36,440 bases of DNA, from NCBI GenBank assembly GCA_035581425.1, contig DATJVP010000067.1:1-36440 (forward strand). Direction: 5' to 3'. How positions within the stretch are numbered: the first letter of the stretch is position 1; each line of letters starts with the position of its first letter. The position numbers were made by a program, and so were the translations under genes. The stretch is from DASZHJ01 sp035581425. Its GTDB lineage: Bacteria; Pseudomonadota; Alphaproteobacteria; ATCC43930; CGMCC-115725. The notes below the pieces were generated by a model that was not told the DNA's origin, did no database searches, and worked only from the letters and a program-made list of their open reading frames with translations. Shown here in pieces: positions 1 to 9,014 of this stretch.

Positions 1-993
1 GGGCGGAATGCGCCGCTCGGGCGCGGGAATGTACCGATCGAGCCAGCGCTGCAGCGGCGCGAGATCGGGATGCATGACGTCGCGCTCGATGAGGCGCCAG
101 ACGCGCGGGATGTGTGCGAGATAGACCGGCTTGCCGTCGCGCACGCAGAGCCGCGTGAAGATGCCGACGATCTTGCAATTGCGCTGCACCGAGAGGACGG
201 CCGCGGCCGTCGCGAAGGCCTCGCGATCTCCCGCGGGGAATGCCGCGAGATAGCGACGGGTCATCGCATTCGCGAGCGGCGTCGGCACGTCGCGCCGCGC
301 GTCCGTCAGGAGCGAGGCGAGATCGTAGGCCGGAGAGCCGATAACGGCATCCTGGAAGTCGAGCAGACCGCAAGCTGCGACCCCCGCGCGGCCCTCCAGC
401 AGCATCAAGTTGTCGACGTGGTAATCGCGGAGCACCAGCGTCGGCGGCTGCGCAGCGGCGAGAGGCAGCACCGCTCCCCATGCCGCGAGATAGTCCTCGC
501 GGAGGCCCTGCGGCGTCTGTCGCCCCGTCACCGCTGGTAGATGCCAATCGACCAGCAGCGCCGCCTCCGTCAGAAGCCTCGCCTCGTCATAAGGCGGAAG
601 TGCTGCGCCCGCCGCGGGCTCGAAGCGCCGTTGCAGCTCGATCAACGTATCGACCGCGAGCGCGTAGAGCGCCTCCTCGTCGCCCCCCTCCGCGAGGAGG
701 CGCGTGTAGGTGCGATCCCCGAAATCCTCGAGCAGAAGCAGGCCCGCCTCGATGTCCTCTGCCAGAATTTCCGGCGCGCTAAGCCCGAGACGCTGCAGGA
801 GGCGTGCGACCCTGAGAAAGGGCCGCACGTCTTCCTGCGGCGGCGGCGCGTCCATCAGCACGGCGCGCCGCTCACCCGCCTCCAGGCGGTCGTAGCGCCG
901 AAAGGAGGCATCGCCCGCAAGTTTCCGCCGCGGCACGCCGGCCCATCCCGCGTGCGCCAAGAAGGTCTCGATGCGCGCCGCCCGCTCGCTCAT
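1..993 (-). CDS. amgK: Sugar anomeric kinase, AmgK-like phosphotransferase (3' end cut by window edge)
   Basis: Aminoglycoside-phosphotransferase-fold kinase; 331 codons are visible and the stop lies just beyond the left edge. Seen: the Brenner-type catalytic loop RDYHVDNLM and the metal-binding segment LLDFQDAVIGSPAYDLASLL, both diagnostic of the APH/choline-kinase fold. The start ATG overlaps the tsaE stop by 4 bp (ATGA), so the two are translationally coupled. Known: in alphaproteobacteria and pseudomonads the APH-fold gene next to tsaE is commonly AmgK, the cytoplasmic kinase that phosphorylates MurNAc/GlcNAc at the anomeric carbon for MurU in peptidoglycan recycling. Inference: the AmgK name rests on neighbourhood and motifs. 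A MurU nucleotidyltransferase would be expected just outside the window. A generic APH-family kinase remains possible. Confidence 0.8.
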   Translation of the reverse strand, partial: MSERAARIETFLAHAGWAGVPRRKLAGDASFRRYDRLEAGERRAVLMDAPPPQEDVRPFLRVARLLQRLGLSAPEILAEDIEAGLLLLEDFGDRTYTRLLAEGGDEEALYALAVDTLIELQRRFEPAAGAALPPYDEARLLTEAALLVDWHLPAVTGRQTPQGLREDYLAAWGAVLPLAAAQPPTLVLRDYHVDNLMLLEGRAGVAACGLLDFQDAVIGSPAYDLASLLTDARRDVPTPLANAMTRRYLAAFPAGDREAFATAAAVLSVQRNCKIVGIFTRLCVRDGKPVYLAHIPRVWRLIERDVMHPDLAPLQRWLDRYIPAPERRIPP

Positions 994-1463
994 GGGTGGC
1001 CAAGCGCAGACCAGCGCGGCCCGCCCCTCAGAAGCGCGTGGCGCCGGCCGGGCGCGCTTCCCGCGCTCAAGGTGAGGTCGAGGCGCTGGCGCGGCAGCAG
1101 GCCGCCCAGCCGCTCCGGCCACTCGATCAGAATGACCCCGCCGGCGAGTGCGTCCTCGAAGCCCAGCTCGTAGACATCCTCAGGCTTTACCAGACGATAA
1201 AGGTCGAAATGCCAGATGCGGAGCGGATCGAGATCGTAGATCTCGACGAGCGTGAAGGTCGGGCTGGGCACTTCTTCGTCACCGCGGCCGAGGGCGCGGA
1301 TGAAGCCGCGGGCGAAGCTGGTCTTGCCGCTCCCGAGCTCACCCCTGAGCGCAATCACGTCGCCCGCGCGCGCGAGGCGCGCCACGCGCGCCGCGAGTGC
1401 TTGCGTCGCCGCCTCGGATTCGAGCTCGATCGAGAGTTCTGCCGCAGTGGAGGTAGTCGTCAC
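990..1463 (-). CDS. tsaE: tRNA threonylcarbamoyladenosine biosynthesis ATPase TsaE
   Basis: Small P-loop ATPase of the complex that installs t6A at position 37 of ANN-decoding tRNAs. It works in the cytoplasm with TsaB, TsaC and TsaD. Seen in 157 residues, normal for the family: Walker A GELGSGKTSFARG (about residues 41-53), the family signature SPTFTLVEIY, HFDLYRL and IEWPERL. It overlaps the downstream amgK-like gene by 4 bp and is divergent from the ferredoxin-NADP reductase gene, with about 185 bp between them. Nothing is unusual. The assignment is secure from the signature blocks. Confidence 0.95.
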   Translation of the reverse strand: MTTTSTAAELSIELESEAATQALAARVARLARAGDVIALRGELGSGKTSFARGFIRALGRGDEEVPSPTFTLVEIYDLDPLRIWHFDLYRLVKPEDVYELGFEDALAGGVILIEWPERLGGLLPRQRLDLTLSAGSAPGRRHALLRGGPRWSALGHP

Positions 1464-1515
1464 CGGCCCCTTTTAGTCCCTGGGGCGAGTCGCTTGCAAG
1501 GAAGCTTCAGGCCGC

Positions 1516-1530
1516 GGAGGCACAGCCTCC
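1516..1530. repeat. Short perfect inverted repeat in the tsaE/reductase divergent region
   Basis: GGAGGC-ACA-GCCTCC, six-base arms with a three-base loop, followed on the plus strand by TTT. It lies between two divergent genes, so it could be a small hairpin in either leader or an operator dyad. Chance occurrence is not excluded in such GC-rich DNA. Confidence 0.3.
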
Positions 1531-1648
1531 TTTCTCCGCTCTCGTTTGTCGCGCAGGACACCGTGTTCCCTGGTGATTCCGGCGGGGTTGCGCCCAGGGC
1601 GAGCAGCGGTCATTCTGCGCGCCGCTTGCAACGATGCGGACGGAAGCG

Positions 1649-2668
1649 ATGGCGGAGGCGGTGCGGACGGACGTGGCGATTGTGGGCGCGGGCCCGGTGG
1701 GGCTCTTCGCGGTCTTCGAATGCGGCATGCTGAAAATGCGCTGCCACGTCTTCGACGCGCTCGATGTCCCCGGCGGACAATGCGCCGCGCTCTATCCCGA
1801 GAAGCCGATCTACGACATTCCCGGCTATCCCGCGATTGATGCGGCGACGTTGGTGGAAAAGCTCGCGGAGCAGGCCGCACCCTTCGCGCCCGTCTATCAC
1901 CTCGGGGCGACCGTCGAGCGCGTATCGCGCGAGCCAGGCGGCGGCTTTCGGCTCGGCACCTCCGGCGGCGATGAAGTGATCGCGACGGCGGTAATCGTCG
2001 CAGCGGGCGTCGGCGCCTTTGGGCCGAACCGGCCGCCGCTCGCAGGGATCGAGCGGTATGAGGGCAAGAGCGTTTTCTATTACGTGCAGCGCCGCGATGC
2101 CTTCCGCGGCAAGCGCGTGGTGATCGCCGGCGGCGGGGACTCCGCGGTCGATTGGGCCCTTGCGCTCGCGGAGGTCGCCGACCGGATCATGGTCGTTCAC
2201 CGTCGGCCGAAATTTCGCGCTGCGCCGGAATCGGCCGCAAGGCTCGAAGCGCTCGCCAAGGCCGGCCGCATCGATCTCATCGTGCCCTATCAGCTCCAAG
2301 CGCTCGAAGGCGCCGGCGGCGCGCTCGCGCGGGTCGTCGTGGCCGATCTCGACGGCAATAGCCGCGCGCTGGAAGCCGACGCGCTTCTCGCCTTCTTCGG
2401 TCTATCCATGAGCCTCGGACCGATCGCGGAATGGGGCCTCGATCTCGACCGAAATCACATCGCGGTGACGCCCGCGACGTCAGCGACCTCCATACCCGGC
2501 ATCTTCGCGATCGGAGATATCGCGACATATCGCGGAAAGCTCAAGCTCATCCTCTCGGGCTTTGCAGAAGCCGCGCAGGCCGCGCACGCGATCCATCCTC
2601 TCGTCTACCCCGGCGAGGCGCTCCATTTCGAATACTCCACGACGAAGGGCGTGCCCGGCAGGAGCTAG
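1649..2668 (+). CDS. Ferredoxin/flavodoxin-NADP(+) reductase, thioredoxin-reductase-like type
   Basis: Homodimeric FAD enzyme moving electrons between NADPH and ferredoxin or flavodoxin. Seen: N-terminal FAD motif DVAIVGAGPVGLFAVFE, GGQCAALYPEKPIYDIPGYP, a second nucleotide motif VIAGGGDSAVDWALAL with VHRR (NADPH-phosphate contact), and C-terminal GDIATYRGKLKLILSGFAEA. The redox CxxC of true thioredoxin reductases is absent, which places it in the YumC/FNR2 group. About 339 residues is normal. An ATG at 1634 is also in frame; 1649 is preferred because family members usually have only a few residues before the FAD strand and GGAAG lies just upstream. It converges on divL with a gap of about 5 bp. 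Confidence 0.9.
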   Translation: MAEAVRTDVAIVGAGPVGLFAVFECGMLKMRCHVFDALDVPGGQCAALYPEKPIYDIPGYPAIDAATLVEKLAEQAAPFAPVYHLGATVERVSREPGGGFRLGTSGGDEVIATAVIVAAGVGAFGPNRPPLAGIERYEGKSVFYYVQRRDAFRGKRVVIAGGGDSAVDWALALAEVADRIMVVHRRPKFRAAPESAARLEALAKAGRIDLIVPYQLQALEGAGGALARVVVADLDGNSRALEADALLAFFGLSMSLGPIAEWGLDLDRNHIAVTPATSATSIPGIFAIGDIATYRGKLKLILSGFAEAAQAAHAIHPLVYPGEALHFEYSTTKGVPGRS

Positions 2669-2673
2669 TGCGG

Positions 2674-5007
2674 TCAGTCCGCGACCGAGCGCTGAGCCGT
2701 CTCCGCCTCCGTAGGGGCGGCGTCGAGGTAGCAGGTGACGGTGGTGCCGAAGCCCTCGCGCGAGGTTAGCTCAATGCGGCCGCCATGCAATTCGATGAAG
2801 CTCTTGACGAGCGAGAGGCCGAGGCCGGGGCCCGATTGGCGCGCCTGCGGATTGCCGCGCTCGAACTTCTCGAAGATGCGCTGCTGATCCTCGGGCGGCA
2901 CGCCCACGCCGGTGTCGGCGACCTCGAGCGCCACCTCGTTGCCGTCCCGCCGCGCGCGCAAGGTGACGCTCCCGCCCGCAGGCGTGAACTTGAGTGCGTT
3001 GGAGATCAGGTTGAAGAGCGCCTGTTTCAGGCGCCGCTCATCGCCCCGGAGCGTGCCGATGTCGCCGGGACAGTCGAATTCCAGCGCGAGATTCTGGTTG
3101 CGCGCGCGCTCGCGCGAGAGCGTCAACACGCTCGACATCATCTCGTGGATGTCGACCTCGGAGGTCTCCAGCGTCATGTAGCCGGCCTCGATGGTCGCGA
3201 GGTCGAGAATGTCGTTGATGAGCGACATGAGACGATGCGAGCTGTCGAGGATGCCGCGGCTGTAGTCGAGCTGGCGCGGGTTGAGTTGGCCGAAATATTG
3301 GTTCGCGAGGATTTCCGCGAAGCCGATGATCGCGTTGAGCGGCGTGCGGAGCTCGTAGGAGACGTTGGCGATGAACTCGCTCTTAAGCCGCCCCGCGGTT
3401 TCCAACGCCTCGTTCCGCTCGCGGAGCGCCCGCTCGACCCGCGTCGAGTCCGTGACGTCGAGGTAGCTCAGCAGCACGTTGCCGTCGGGGAGCGGCACGA
3501 TGGTCGCCTGCAGGATCGAGCCGTCCGCGCGCTCGATCCGCTCGGCGATCTCGACATGCCCGGTGAGGCGGTCGATGATCCGCTGCTTGCGCTCGCCCCA
3601 GCTCTCCGGCGAGCCGCGCCGCTCGACGAAGGCGCGCGTGCGCTCGACGATCTCCGCGACGTGCGGCTCGCCCGCGAGATCCTGCGCCGAAAGCTGCCAG
3701 GTCTGCGCATAGGCGGGGTTCCAGAGCTTGAGCCGGCCGTCGCTCCCGAGCACGGCCACGGCCTCGTAGAGATTGTCGAGCGTCTCGCGCTGCACCTCGA
3801 TCATCGTGTTGTAGGAGCGCTCGAGCGCGAGCCGGTCGGTTACGTCCTCGTAAACGAAGGTGAGGCCGCCGAAGGGATGCGGATAAGCGACGCTGCGGAG
3901 CGTGCGCTCGTCCGGGAGGTGGAGGAGCTCCTCCTGCGGCTCGAGGAGCGAGGTGAAGAGCGTCTGCTGCTTGCGCTGGAAAGCCCGAAAATCCGCGTAT
4001 TCCGGCAGGCCTCGGCGCTCGCGGATGCGGTCGAGGATTTCGGCGATGCTGGGCTCGCTCGCGAGCCATTCCTCCTCGAGGCGCCAGAGCCGCGCGAAGG
4101 CGGAATTGAAGAACTTGAGCCGCGTGTCCGCGCCATAGATCGCGATCGCGACAGCGACGTTCTCGAGCACCTCCGCGTGCGCGGCGACGTGTCGCGCGAG
4201 CTCCGCCTCCTTGCTCTCGAGATCGGTGAAGTCGCGGACGTAGCCCACGAGTTCGCCGGTGCCGTCGAGCGGCTGCTCCGTGAGCTCGAGAAGCCGGCGC
4301 TGGCCGCCCACGACAATGTGGTGGCTCTCGGACTGCGCGACGCCGGTGCGCCGCGCGCGATCCGCGAGCGCGCGGCCGTCCTCGCCGAGTGCGGTCGCGC
4401 CGATCTCGCGGCTCTCCGCTATCGCTTGCGCAGGCGCCGCCTCCACCGCCTGGCCGTAGGCGCGGTTCGCATCGAGGAGAACGAGGCTGTCGGCGCGGCG
4501 GCGCCAGACGGGATAGGGCAGCGCATCGAGAACCTGCCGCAGGCGCTCGCTCTCGCGGCGGACACGGTCGAGCTCGGTTCGCGTGGCCGCATCCGAGAGC
4601 CAGACGAGGTCCGCGCCCGCGCAGCGGCTCCCGGCGGCGTCGAGCTGGCCGCCGGCCGCGAGGCGGAGCGCCATCGCGAAGCCCGTGCCGTTCGCGCGGA
4701 GTGCCGCTACGGCGGCCTCGAAGCGCTCGCGATCGCTCTCGGCCAGGAGGCCCGCGAGTTCGGCAAAGCAAGGACCCGAAAGGCCGCGGAATGCTGCGAT
4801 AGGGCCGGCCTCGAAGCTCTCGCCGGTCCGATCCCATCGGTAGAGCGCGGCCGGCACGGTCGCGAGCATGGCCGCGCCCTGCGTCCGCTCCGCCTCAAGC
4901 CGCCGCTTCTCCTCTTCGAGCGTCCGGATGCGCTGGCGCAGGCGCCAGACGAGCCAGAAGCTCAGCATGATGAGGGCGGCCAAGACGGCCACGGCGAGCT
5001 CGCGCAT
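2674..5007 (-). CDS. divL: Cell-cycle pseudo-histidine kinase DivL
   Basis: Membrane-anchored multi-PAS sensor kinase with tyrosine at the phospho-acceptor position. Seen: one N-terminal membrane segment (about residues 5-25), a short coiled coil, several PAS-like modules, then the H-box FIANVSYELRTPLNAI where Tyr551 (codon 3357-3355) replaces the usual His. An apparently intact HATPase follows: ALFNLISNALKF, VADTGVGVPPEDQQRIFEKF, GPGLGLSLVKSF. Known: Caulobacter DivL has this architecture, nearly the same length and Tyr550; it reads DivK phosphorylation and controls CckA and hence CtrA. The 777-residue form starts at the ATG preceded by GAGGGG; another ATG lies ten codons upstream. The ahcY neighbourhood fits alphaproteobacterial divL loci. 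Regulation is inferred to be cell-cycle linked. Confidence 0.9.
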   Translation of the reverse strand: MRELAVAVLAALIMLSFWLVWRLRQRIRTLEEEKRRLEAERTQGAAMLATVPAALYRWDRTGESFEAGPIAAFRGLSGPCFAELAGLLAESDRERFEAAVAALRANGTGFAMALRLAAGGQLDAAGSRCAGADLVWLSDAATRTELDRVRRESERLRQVLDALPYPVWRRRADSLVLLDANRAYGQAVEAAPAQAIAESREIGATALGEDGRALADRARRTGVAQSESHHIVVGGQRRLLELTEQPLDGTGELVGYVRDFTDLESKEAELARHVAAHAEVLENVAVAIAIYGADTRLKFFNSAFARLWRLEEEWLASEPSIAEILDRIRERRGLPEYADFRAFQRKQQTLFTSLLEPQEELLHLPDERTLRSVAYPHPFGGLTFVYEDVTDRLALERSYNTMIEVQRETLDNLYEAVAVLGSDGRLKLWNPAYAQTWQLSAQDLAGEPHVAEIVERTRAFVERRGSPESWGERKQRIIDRLTGHVEIAERIERADGSILQATIVPLPDGNVLLSYLDVTDSTRVERALRERNEALETAGRLKSEFIANVSYELRTPLNAIIGFAEILANQYFGQLNPRQLDYSRGILDSSHRLMSLINDILDLATIEAGYMTLETSEVDIHEMMSSVLTLSRERARNQNLALEFDCPGDIGTLRGDERRLKQALFNLISNALKFTPAGGSVTLRARRDGNEVALEVADTGVGVPPEDQQRIFEKFERGNPQARQSGPGLGLSLVKSFIELHGGRIELTSREGFGTTVTCYLDAAPTEAETAQRSVAD

Positions 5008-5202
5008 GAAACCCCTCGGTCGGCGATTGCCACGCACCCCGCCCGACCGTCAGCGAATTATCGCGCGCCGCCGCGCATTTCCTAGAGAAATTCGTGCCAT
5101 TCCCACGCGAGGTACGCGGAACGGTTGCGGAAGGACCGCCCTTGGAGCGAATATGCTGCCGCCATCGAGGCCCTGCGCCTAGCCAAAAGGGAGGGTTACC
5201 GC

Positions 5203-5712
5203 ATGAAGATCCTTGCTGCGATCGGTATCCTCGCGATCCTCGCCGCCGGTGCCGCCGGGCTCTACTTCTTCGGCGGTTTCTACGACATCGCCGCGAGCGA
5301 GAAGGACTCCGCGATCATCGCTCGGATGCTCATCCTGGTGCGGCAGGCCTCGATCGCCCGCCATGCCACGGATACGCCGCCGATCAAGCTCGACGACGAT
5401 GCGGTGGTGCGCGAAGGCGCGCACGCCTTCGCCCAGCGCGGCTGCGTCAATTGCCACGGGGCCCCCGGCGCGCAGTGGGCGAAATTCTCCGAGGGTCTCA
5501 ACCCCGACCCGCCGGACCTCGCGGAGAGCGCCGCCAACCGCGATCCCCGCGAGATCTTCTGGATCGTGAAGCATGGCATCCGCATGACGGGCATGCCGAG
5601 CTTCGGCGCGACCGGCGTCCCCGATCGCGAGATCTGGACCATCGCCGCCTTCGTCAAGCGCCTGCCCAAGGTGTCCGAGCAGGATTTCAAGGCGTGGAGC
5701 GAGGCGAAATAA
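5203..5712 (+). CDS. Membrane-anchored monohaem cytochrome c family protein
   Basis: Periplasmic class I cytochrome c of 169 residues. Seen: a hydrophobic N-terminal anchor or signal (roughly residues 3-24, ending in GLYFFGG), the haem-binding CxxCH in GCVNCHGAPG, and a probable axial Met in GIRMTGMPSFG. A C-terminal helix IWTIAAFVKRLPKVS is typical of cbb3/CcoP-like and alcohol-dehydrogenase-associated cytochromes. The ATG at 5203 follows GAGGG at good spacing; an upstream in-frame ATG at 5125 would put 26 charged residues before the anchor and is less likely. It stands alone between divL and ahcY. The electron partner is unknown. Confidence 0.85.
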   Translation: MKILAAIGILAILAAGAAGLYFFGGFYDIAASEKDSAIIARMLILVRQASIARHATDTPPIKLDDDAVVREGAHAFAQRGCVNCHGAPGAQWAKFSEGLNPDPPDLAESAANRDPREIFWIVKHGIRMTGMPSFGATGVPDREIWTIAAFVKRLPKVSEQDFKAWSEAK

Positions 5713-5739
5713 GGGGAGTTCTCGCGTCTCCGCGCGAAG

Positions 5740-7131
5740 TTAGTAGCGGTAGTGATCGGCCTTGAATGGCCCGGCCTCGGCGACGCCGAGGTATTTCGAC
5801 TGCTCCGACGTGAGCTTTGTCAGCTTCACGCCGAGCTTGGCAAGGTGCAGCGCCGCAACCTTCTCGTCGAGGTGCTTCGGTAGCGTATAGACCTGCTTTT
5901 GGTATTTCCCGGGATTACCGAAGATCTCCATTTGCGCCAGCACCTGATTGGTGAAAGAGGCGCTCATGACGAAGCTCGGATGGCCGGTCGCGCAGCCGAG
6001 ATTCACGAGGCGGCCCTTGGCGAGCACGATCAGGCGCTTGCCGTCGGGCATTACGACCTCGTCGACCTGCGGCTTTACTTCCTCCCAGCGGAAATTCCGC
6101 AAGCCGCCGATCTGGATCTCGCTGTCGAAGTGGCCGATGTTGCAGACGATGGCGCGATCCTTCATGGCGCGCATGTGGTCGACCGTGATCACATCGACGT
6201 TTCCCGTCGCGGTGACGAAGATGTCGCCGATCGAGGCGGCCTCGTCCATCGTGACGACTTGGTATCCCTCCATCGCGGCCTGGAGCGCGCAGATGGGATC
6301 GATCTCCGTCACCATGACGCGCGCACCCGCATTGCGGAGCGAGGCGGCTGAGCCCTTGCCGACATCGCCGAAGCCGGCGACCACCGCGACCTTCCCCGCC
6401 ATCATCACGTCGGTCGCGCGGCGGATGCCGTCGACGAGGCTCTCCCGGCAGCCATAGAGATTGTCGAATTTCGATTTGGTCACGCTGTCGTTGACGTTGA
6501 TCGCGGGGAAGAGCAGCCGGCCCTCCTTCGCCATCTGATAGAGGCGATGGACGCCGGTGGTGGTCTCCTCGGTCACGCCCTTGATGCCTTTACCGGCGGC
6601 CGTGTACCAGCCGGGCTTCGTCTTGAGGCGCTGCTTGATCGCGGCATAGAGCGCCTCCTCCTCCTCGTTGGTGGGATTGGCGACCCGCGAGGCGTCCTGC
6701 TCCGCGCGCATGCCCAAATGCACGAGCAACGTCGCATCGCCGCCGTCGTCGAGGATCATGTTGGGCGCGCCGCCATCCGCCCATTCGAAGATCCGGTGTG
6801 TGAACTCCCAATATTCCTCGAGCGACTCCCCCTTATAGGCAAAGACCGGGGTTCCCGCCTTCGCGATCGCGGCGGCGGCATGATCCTGCGTCGAGAAGAT
6901 ATTGCAGGAGGCCCAGCGGACGTCCGCGCCCAGATGCTTCAGCGTCTCGATGAGGACCGCCGTCTGGATCGTCATGTGGAGCGAGCCCGCGATCCGCGCG
7001 CCCTTCAAGGGCTTGCGCGGCCCATATTCCTCGCGTACGGCCATGAGGCCGGGCATCTCGCTCTCGGCGATCGCGATTTCCTTCCGCCCCCACTCCGCGA
7101 GCGAGAGGTCGGCAACCCTGTAATCGGCCAT
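5740..7131 (-). CDS. ahcY: Adenosylhomocysteinase
   Basis: NAD-dependent S-adenosyl-L-homocysteine hydrolase. It cleaves SAH to adenosine and homocysteine, relieving product inhibition of methyltransferases and feeding the methionine cycle. Seen: 463 residues, the normal size for the bacterial type with the insert; the NAD motif VVAGFGDVGKGSA; VATDVMMAGK just upstream; and the conserved C-terminus PFKADHYRY. The ATG is preceded by AGGAG. The leader of about 95 bp shows no SAH riboswitch that I recognise. The reading frame is intact. Confidence 0.97.
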   Translation of the reverse strand: MADYRVADLSLAEWGRKEIAIAESEMPGLMAVREEYGPRKPLKGARIAGSLHMTIQTAVLIETLKHLGADVRWASCNIFSTQDHAAAAIAKAGTPVFAYKGESLEEYWEFTHRIFEWADGGAPNMILDDGGDATLLVHLGMRAEQDASRVANPTNEEEEALYAAIKQRLKTKPGWYTAAGKGIKGVTEETTTGVHRLYQMAKEGRLLFPAINVNDSVTKSKFDNLYGCRESLVDGIRRATDVMMAGKVAVVAGFGDVGKGSAASLRNAGARVMVTEIDPICALQAAMEGYQVVTMDEAASIGDIFVTATGNVDVITVDHMRAMKDRAIVCNIGHFDSEIQIGGLRNFRWEEVKPQVDEVVMPDGKRLIVLAKGRLVNLGCATGHPSFVMSASFTNQVLAQMEIFGNPGKYQKQVYTLPKHLDEKVAALHLAKLGVKLTKLTSEQSKYLGVAEAGPFKADHYRY

Positions 7132-7199
7132 TCATGGACTCCTGAAATCCCGCGACGGCGGCATATAGCAGCGCCGCGCGGGGGCGGCAAGCATGGCTC

Positions 7200-7219
7200 G
7201 GGTGGGCGCTTTCCCACCC
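7200..7219 (-). terminator. Probable hairpin terminator after ptsI
   Basis: On the minus strand GGGTGGG-AAAGCG-CCCACCC forms a seven-pair GC-rich stem eight bases after the ptsI stop. There is no T-tract, so intrinsic termination may be partial, or the stem may act as an mRNA 3' stabiliser. Confidence 0.5.
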
Positions 7220-7226
7220 GCACGTC

Positions 7227-9014
7227 TCAGGCGAGTGCGTTGAAGTCGTCGAGGAGGCTCGCGATGCGGCCGTCGTCCATCTGATCCATGATCGCACGCG
7301 CGCGGCGCTGCGCCGCCGTCATGTCGAGATGGCGGATCCGGCGCTTCACGCGTCCGATATTGGCGGGCGCCATCGAGAGATTGCGGATGCCAAGGCCGAG
7401 GAGGAGCGCCGTATAGCGCTGATCGCCCGCCATCTCGCCGCAGACGCTAACGGGGATGTGCGCGCGCAACGCCGCCTCGACCGAGAACTGGATCAGCCGC
7501 AGCACCGCCGGGTGGAGGGGATTATAGAGGTAGGCCACCTGCTCGTCGCCGCGATCGATCGCGAGCGTATATTGGATGAGGTCGTTGGTGCCGATTGCGA
7601 AGAAGTCGCTCTCGCTCGCGAGTGCGTCGGCGGATAGCGCGGCGCCGGGAATCTCGATCATCACGCCCAATGGCGGCATCGGATCCGCGACCTCGACACC
7701 ACGGCGCTTCAGGCGCCGGGCCACCTGTTCCAGCGCCTCGCGGACGCGACGGATCTCGCCGACGGTTGACACCATCGGTAGCAAGATTCGCACCGGCCCC
7801 TCCGCACCCGCGCGCAGCATCGCCGCAAGCTGCGCATCCAGGAGCTTGCGCTCCTTGAGCGAGAGCCGCACCGCGCGGAGGCCGAGCGCGGGATTCGCGG
7901 ATTCGCTTCCAAGGCTCTCCGCAAGCGGCGCCGCGAGCTTGTCGCCGCCGACATCGAGGGTGCGGAGCGTCACGGGCTTACCTTCCATGCCGCGAACGAG
8001 CGCCTTGTAGGCCTCGTATTGCTCCTCCTCGTCGGGGAGGTCCTCGCGATTCATGTAGAGGAACTCGGTGCGTACGAGACCGAGGCCCTGCGCGCCGGCG
8101 TTGATGGCCTGCTCGAGCTCGCGCGGCAGCTCTAGATTGGCCTCGAGCGTGATTTCCTCGCCGTCGCGCGTCACCGCCGGCACCCGCTTCAGGCGCGCGA
8201 GCTGGCGCTGCTCGCGCTGGAAGGCCTCTGCCATCTGCTCATAGCGGGCGATGGTGGCCGAAGTTGGATTGAGCACGACGACGCCCGCAGAGCCGTCGAT
8301 CACCACGGTATCGCCGCTCTTCGCCTCGCCGATAAGACCGGAGACGCCCAGCACTGCCGGAAGTGCCAGAGCGCGCGCCATGATTGCGGTGTGGCTTTCC
8401 GTGCCGCCGAGCATCGCCGCGAAGCCCGCGATTCGCCGCGGGTCCATCAGTGCGGTATCGGCGGGCGAGAGCTCCTCGGCGAGGATGATCGTGCCCGCGG
8501 GCAGGTGCTGATAGGCGGCGAAGGGCGTCTGGGTGAGATTGCGCAGGAGCCGCGCCCCCACCATCCGCACGTCGTCGATGCGCTGCGCGAGGTAGGCGTC
8601 ATCCATCGCGGCGAAGCTCTCGCCGATCGAGGCGATCTCCATCTGCACCGCGCGCTCGGCGTTGACGCGGTCCTCACGGATGCGGCGATCGATGCCGCGG
8701 ACGAGGCGCGAGCCCGAGAGCATCGCGATGTGGGCGTCGAGGAGATAGCCCATCTCCTCCGCCGCCGAGTTCGGAAGTGCCGCGGCCTTGCGCTTGAGCT
8801 TCTTGAGCTGCTTCAACGAGAACGCGACCGCGTCCTCGAAGCGCCGGCGCTCGTCGGCGACCTCGCCGGCCTCAACGCGGCGCTCAGCGACGGGCACCTC
8901 CCCGGCCTCCGTCGCGAAGGCGGGGCCGATGGCGACGCCCGGGGAGACGCCGAGGCCTTGGAAGATACGTTCGCCGCGTTCGCTTTTGCGCCCCGAGCCG
9001 CCCTCAGCCTTCAT
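7227..9014 (-). CDS. ptsI: PTS enzyme I (phosphoenolpyruvate-protein phosphotransferase)
   Basis: Autophosphorylates from PEP and passes phosphate to HPr. Seen in 595 residues: the EI N-terminal region, active-site loop GGTESHTAIMARALALPAVLG with His208, the PEP-binding barrel with RTEFLYMNREDLP and FFAIGTNDLIQYTLAIDRGD, and VCGEMAGD near the C-terminus. There is no N-terminal GAF domain, so it is not the nitrogen-PTS PtsP type. The ATG at 9014 overlaps the HPr stop by 11 bp; an upstream in-frame ATG exists but lies inside the HPr gene. It is the last gene of the hprK-rapZ-EIIA-HPr-ptsI unit. No sugar permease EIIBC is in view, so the PTS is probably regulatory rather than for uptake. Confidence 0.93.
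   Translation of the reverse strand: MKAEGGSGRKSERGERIFQGLGVSPGVAIGPAFATEAGEVPVAERRVEAGEVADERRRFEDAVAFSLKQLKKLKRKAAALPNSAAEEMGYLLDAHIAMLSGSRLVRGIDRRIREDRVNAERAVQMEIASIGESFAAMDDAYLAQRIDDVRMVGARLLRNLTQTPFAAYQHLPAGTIILAEELSPADTALMDPRRIAGFAAMLGGTESHTAIMARALALPAVLGVSGLIGEAKSGDTVVIDGSAGVVVLNPTSATIARYEQMAEAFQREQRQLARLKRVPAVTRDGEEITLEANLELPRELEQAINAGAQGLGLVRTEFLYMNREDLPDEEEQYEAYKALVRGMEGKPVTLRTLDVGGDKLAAPLAESLGSESANPALGLRAVRLSLKERKLLDAQLAAMLRAGAEGPVRILLPMVSTVGEIRRVREALEQVARRLKRRGVEVADPMPPLGVMIEIPGAALSADALASESDFFAIGTNDLIQYTLAIDRGDEQVAYLYNPLHPAVLRLIQFSVEAALRAHIPVSVCGEMAGDQRYTALLLGLGIRNLSMAPANIGRVKRRIRHLDMTAAQRRARAIMDQMDDGRIASLLDDFNALA

Noticed and set aside
2785..5085. 766-codon open frame antisense to divL
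   Set aside because: It mirrors divL codons, is rich in Arg/Ala/Glu with no domain, and results from high GC content. DivL has unmistakable motifs on the other strand.
7132..7199. SAH riboswitch upstream of ahcY
   Set aside because: The leader is short (about 70-95 nt) and I could not find the conserved core or pseudoknot elements of the SAH aptamer; a covariance-model search would settle it.
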